Positions 62,923 through 64,000 of a DNA stretch of 64,000 nucleotides are shown here, piece after piece. Position 1 is the stretch's first letter, and the number at the start of each line of letters is the position of its first letter. A program made the translations under genes and the position numbers. The stretch comes from JAMLIN01 sp041676645 (GTDB lineage: Bacteria; Pseudomonadota; Gammaproteobacteria; Burkholderiales; Burkholderiaceae_E), in assembly GCA_041676645.1 (NCBI GenBank), contig JBAYRO010000003.1:1-64000 (forward strand), read 5' to 3'. Below the pieces are notes generated by a model, which saw nothing but the letters and a program-made list of their open reading frames with translations, was not told the origin of the DNA and did no database searches.

Positions 62923-63443
62923 TCCCGCTGTCCTGATCGATAACGCCAGGGCGCCTGTGCGGCGGGATCGCGCCACAGGCCGATACCGGCCTCGCGCGCC
63001 CGCGCCTCGGCGCGTTCGTAGGGTTTGCGCAGTTCCACCGGCAGGTCGCGACGATAGCGCCGGAAGTACCAGGCATGGCCGCCTTCGAGCATCGCCAGGC
63101 CGATGTCGCGCTCGTTGATGCCGACCCGCCCGACCAGCCGCCCGTAGCGATCCTTCTTGACCGGCACCACCCGGATCCGCTCGCCATCGATGAGTGCGGC
63201 GAGGGCCGCGCGCGATGCGTCGCCATGGGGCTGGCCTCGCTCCGGGGCGTCGATGGCCGACAGCCGGAGGCGTTCATTGCGGGTCTGGCCGCGCCGGCGG
63301 ATGAGCAGGGAGTCACCATCCTGGACGCGCAGCACGATGGCCTCGAAGGCGAGCTTGCGATCGGCCGCTTCCTCGGCGGCGAATGTCGCCGGGACGCTCG
63401 CCGACAGCAGGAAGAAGAGCAAGGTGGAGAACAGGAGGCGCAT
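62877..63443 (-). CDS. Secreted thermonuclease-like (SNase-fold) protein
   Basis: A 188-residue protein with a signal peptide (MRLLFSTLLFFLLSASVPATFA) and a staphylococcal-nuclease domain (about 30-150). Catalytic positions are conserved: D44 in QDGDSLLI, R60 and E68 in LRLSAIDAPERG, and R102 in DRYGRLVGRV. It probably cleaves nucleic acids in the periplasm or outside. The tail after WRYRSG is basic and overlaps the end of rlmB. I chose the ATG at 63443, preceded by GGAG, over a start 19 codons upstream. Confidence 0.85.
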   Translation of the reverse strand: MRLLFSTLLFFLLSASVPATFAAEEAADRKLAFEAIVLRVQDGDSLLIRRRGQTRNERLRLSAIDAPERGQPHGDASRAALAALIDGERIRVVPVKKDRYGRLVGRVGINERDIGLAMLEGGHAWYFRRYRRDLPVELRKPYERAEARAREAGIGLWRDPAAQAPWRYRSGQRDQRGEASDRARRSPS

Positions 63444-63592
63444 CGCGGCAGGGACGGGGAGTCGATCGGCAAGTCTGGCAAGCGGACCGACGCTTCGCAA
63501 GCCGTCCTTCGACCGGTGCCGTCCCAGTGGCGCTCGGCCGCGCCTGCGAGCGCGGCCGAAGCAAGCAACAGCGGGCGTGGGGCCGTTTCCCT

Positions 63593-64000
63593 TCAGCGCA
63601 CGCCGTCGGGAAGGCTGGCGGTGCTGATGAGGCGATCGGCCAGCGGATCGAAGTCGAGCGCGATCCGCTTGATCGAGGCGACCGGCTCGCCCCCGGCGAT
63701 GGCCGGGGCGAAGCGGGCATGCCGGATCGTTGCGAAGAGCGTCTCGAGGGCCTCGTCGTCGAGGCCTTCGACCCGCCTCGCGGCCAGTCGCTCGAGCGTG
63801 CCGTCGGCTCGGATGTGGATCACGAGTTCCAGGCTGGCGCGCTGCTGGCGCTCCATTGCGAAGTCCTCGAACCCGACCGGGGGGAAGGTGAAGCGCGCCG
63901 GTTCATCGGCCTGCCAGGCTTCGACATGACTGCCGCCGGCCGGTCCGCCGCCCTGCTGGCAGCCAGCCATGAGCGCGGTTGCCAGCAGGGCCGTGGCGAG
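63593..64000 (-). CDS. Lipoprotein with TonB-C-like domain, 5' end outside window
   Basis: The minus-strand frame is open to the window edge. The visible N-terminal part reads ATALLATALMAGCQQGGG, a signal peptide end with lipobox LMAGC, so translation starts upstream and not at the internal ATG at 63970. The remaining 120 residues include LELVIHIRADGTLERLAARR and FATIRHARFAPAIAGGEPV, the pattern of a TonB C-terminal-like domain without the rest of TonB. Function unknown. It may be co-transcribed with the nuclease gene 149 bases downstream. Confidence 0.65.
   Translation of the reverse strand, partial: LATALLATALMAGCQQGGGPAGGSHVEAWQADEPARFTFPPVGFEDFAMERQQRASLELVIHIRADGTLERLAARRVEGLDDEALETLFATIRHARFAPAIAGGEPVASIKRIALDFDPLADRLISTASLPDGVR

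Overview
The window is about two-thirds G+C by eye, gene-dense, and free of insertion sequences, prophage and CRISPR arrays. It looks like chromosomal DNA of a betaproteobacterium, with moderate confidence. The main reason is gene order: ndk, rlmN, a pilF-type TPR lipoprotein, a RodZ-like protein, ispG, hisS, a YfgM-like protein, bamB, der, hfq, hflX, hflK, hflC, a DUF2065 protein, hisZ, purA and a phosphoribosyltransferase follow each other on one strand. The N-terminally extended Pcm and the surE-pcm-nlpD block agree with this.

Left part (1-19.2 kb), accessory and metabolic: the end of an ScfR-type regulator; a periplasmic glutaredoxin-like protein; a small DUF1328 protein; oligopeptidase A and FolD; tRNA-Ala and tRNA-Glu behind a strong promoter; a hemerythrin-like protein; a membrane hybrid histidine kinase; and an acyl-CoA synthetase divergent from a complete oligopeptide-type ABC transporter operon (two permeases, binding protein, two ATPases). 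That operon is followed by an unusual regulator carrying two TetR DNA-binding domains in one chain, then a DMT exporter and a DsbA-like isomerase.

Middle (19.6-36.5 kb): a NarL-type response regulator stands divergent from a two-gene ATP-grasp/alpha-E plus transglutaminase unit, a widespread but poorly understood predicted peptide-modification system. Next come dusA, two membrane proteins whose divergent start codons overlap, an alpha/beta hydrolase with O-acetylhomoserine sulfhydrylase, and a compact Pil-Chp-like chemosensory operon: response regulator with a degenerate N-terminal domain, CheW, chemoreceptor and hybrid CheA.

Right part (36.6-64 kb), mostly core: a CBS protein; surE-pcm-nlpD without the rpoS usually found next, but with a PolB-like exonuclease and rlmD; a perfect 19-bp REP-like palindrome; a Bax-inhibitor family protein; the long conserved block above; tRNA-Leu; rnr-rlmB; a secreted thermonuclease-like protein; and a lipoprotein cut by the window end. 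The block combines isoprenoid precursor synthesis, translation and ribosome maturation, outer-membrane assembly, RNA-chaperone and FtsH-protease control, and purine synthesis.

The clearest points for follow-up are the double-TetR regulator, the ATP-grasp/alpha-E/transglutaminase unit, the chemosensory operon's first gene, the missing rpoS, and a promoter-terminator unit in front of ndk. I did not find a system that I can claim is wholly new.
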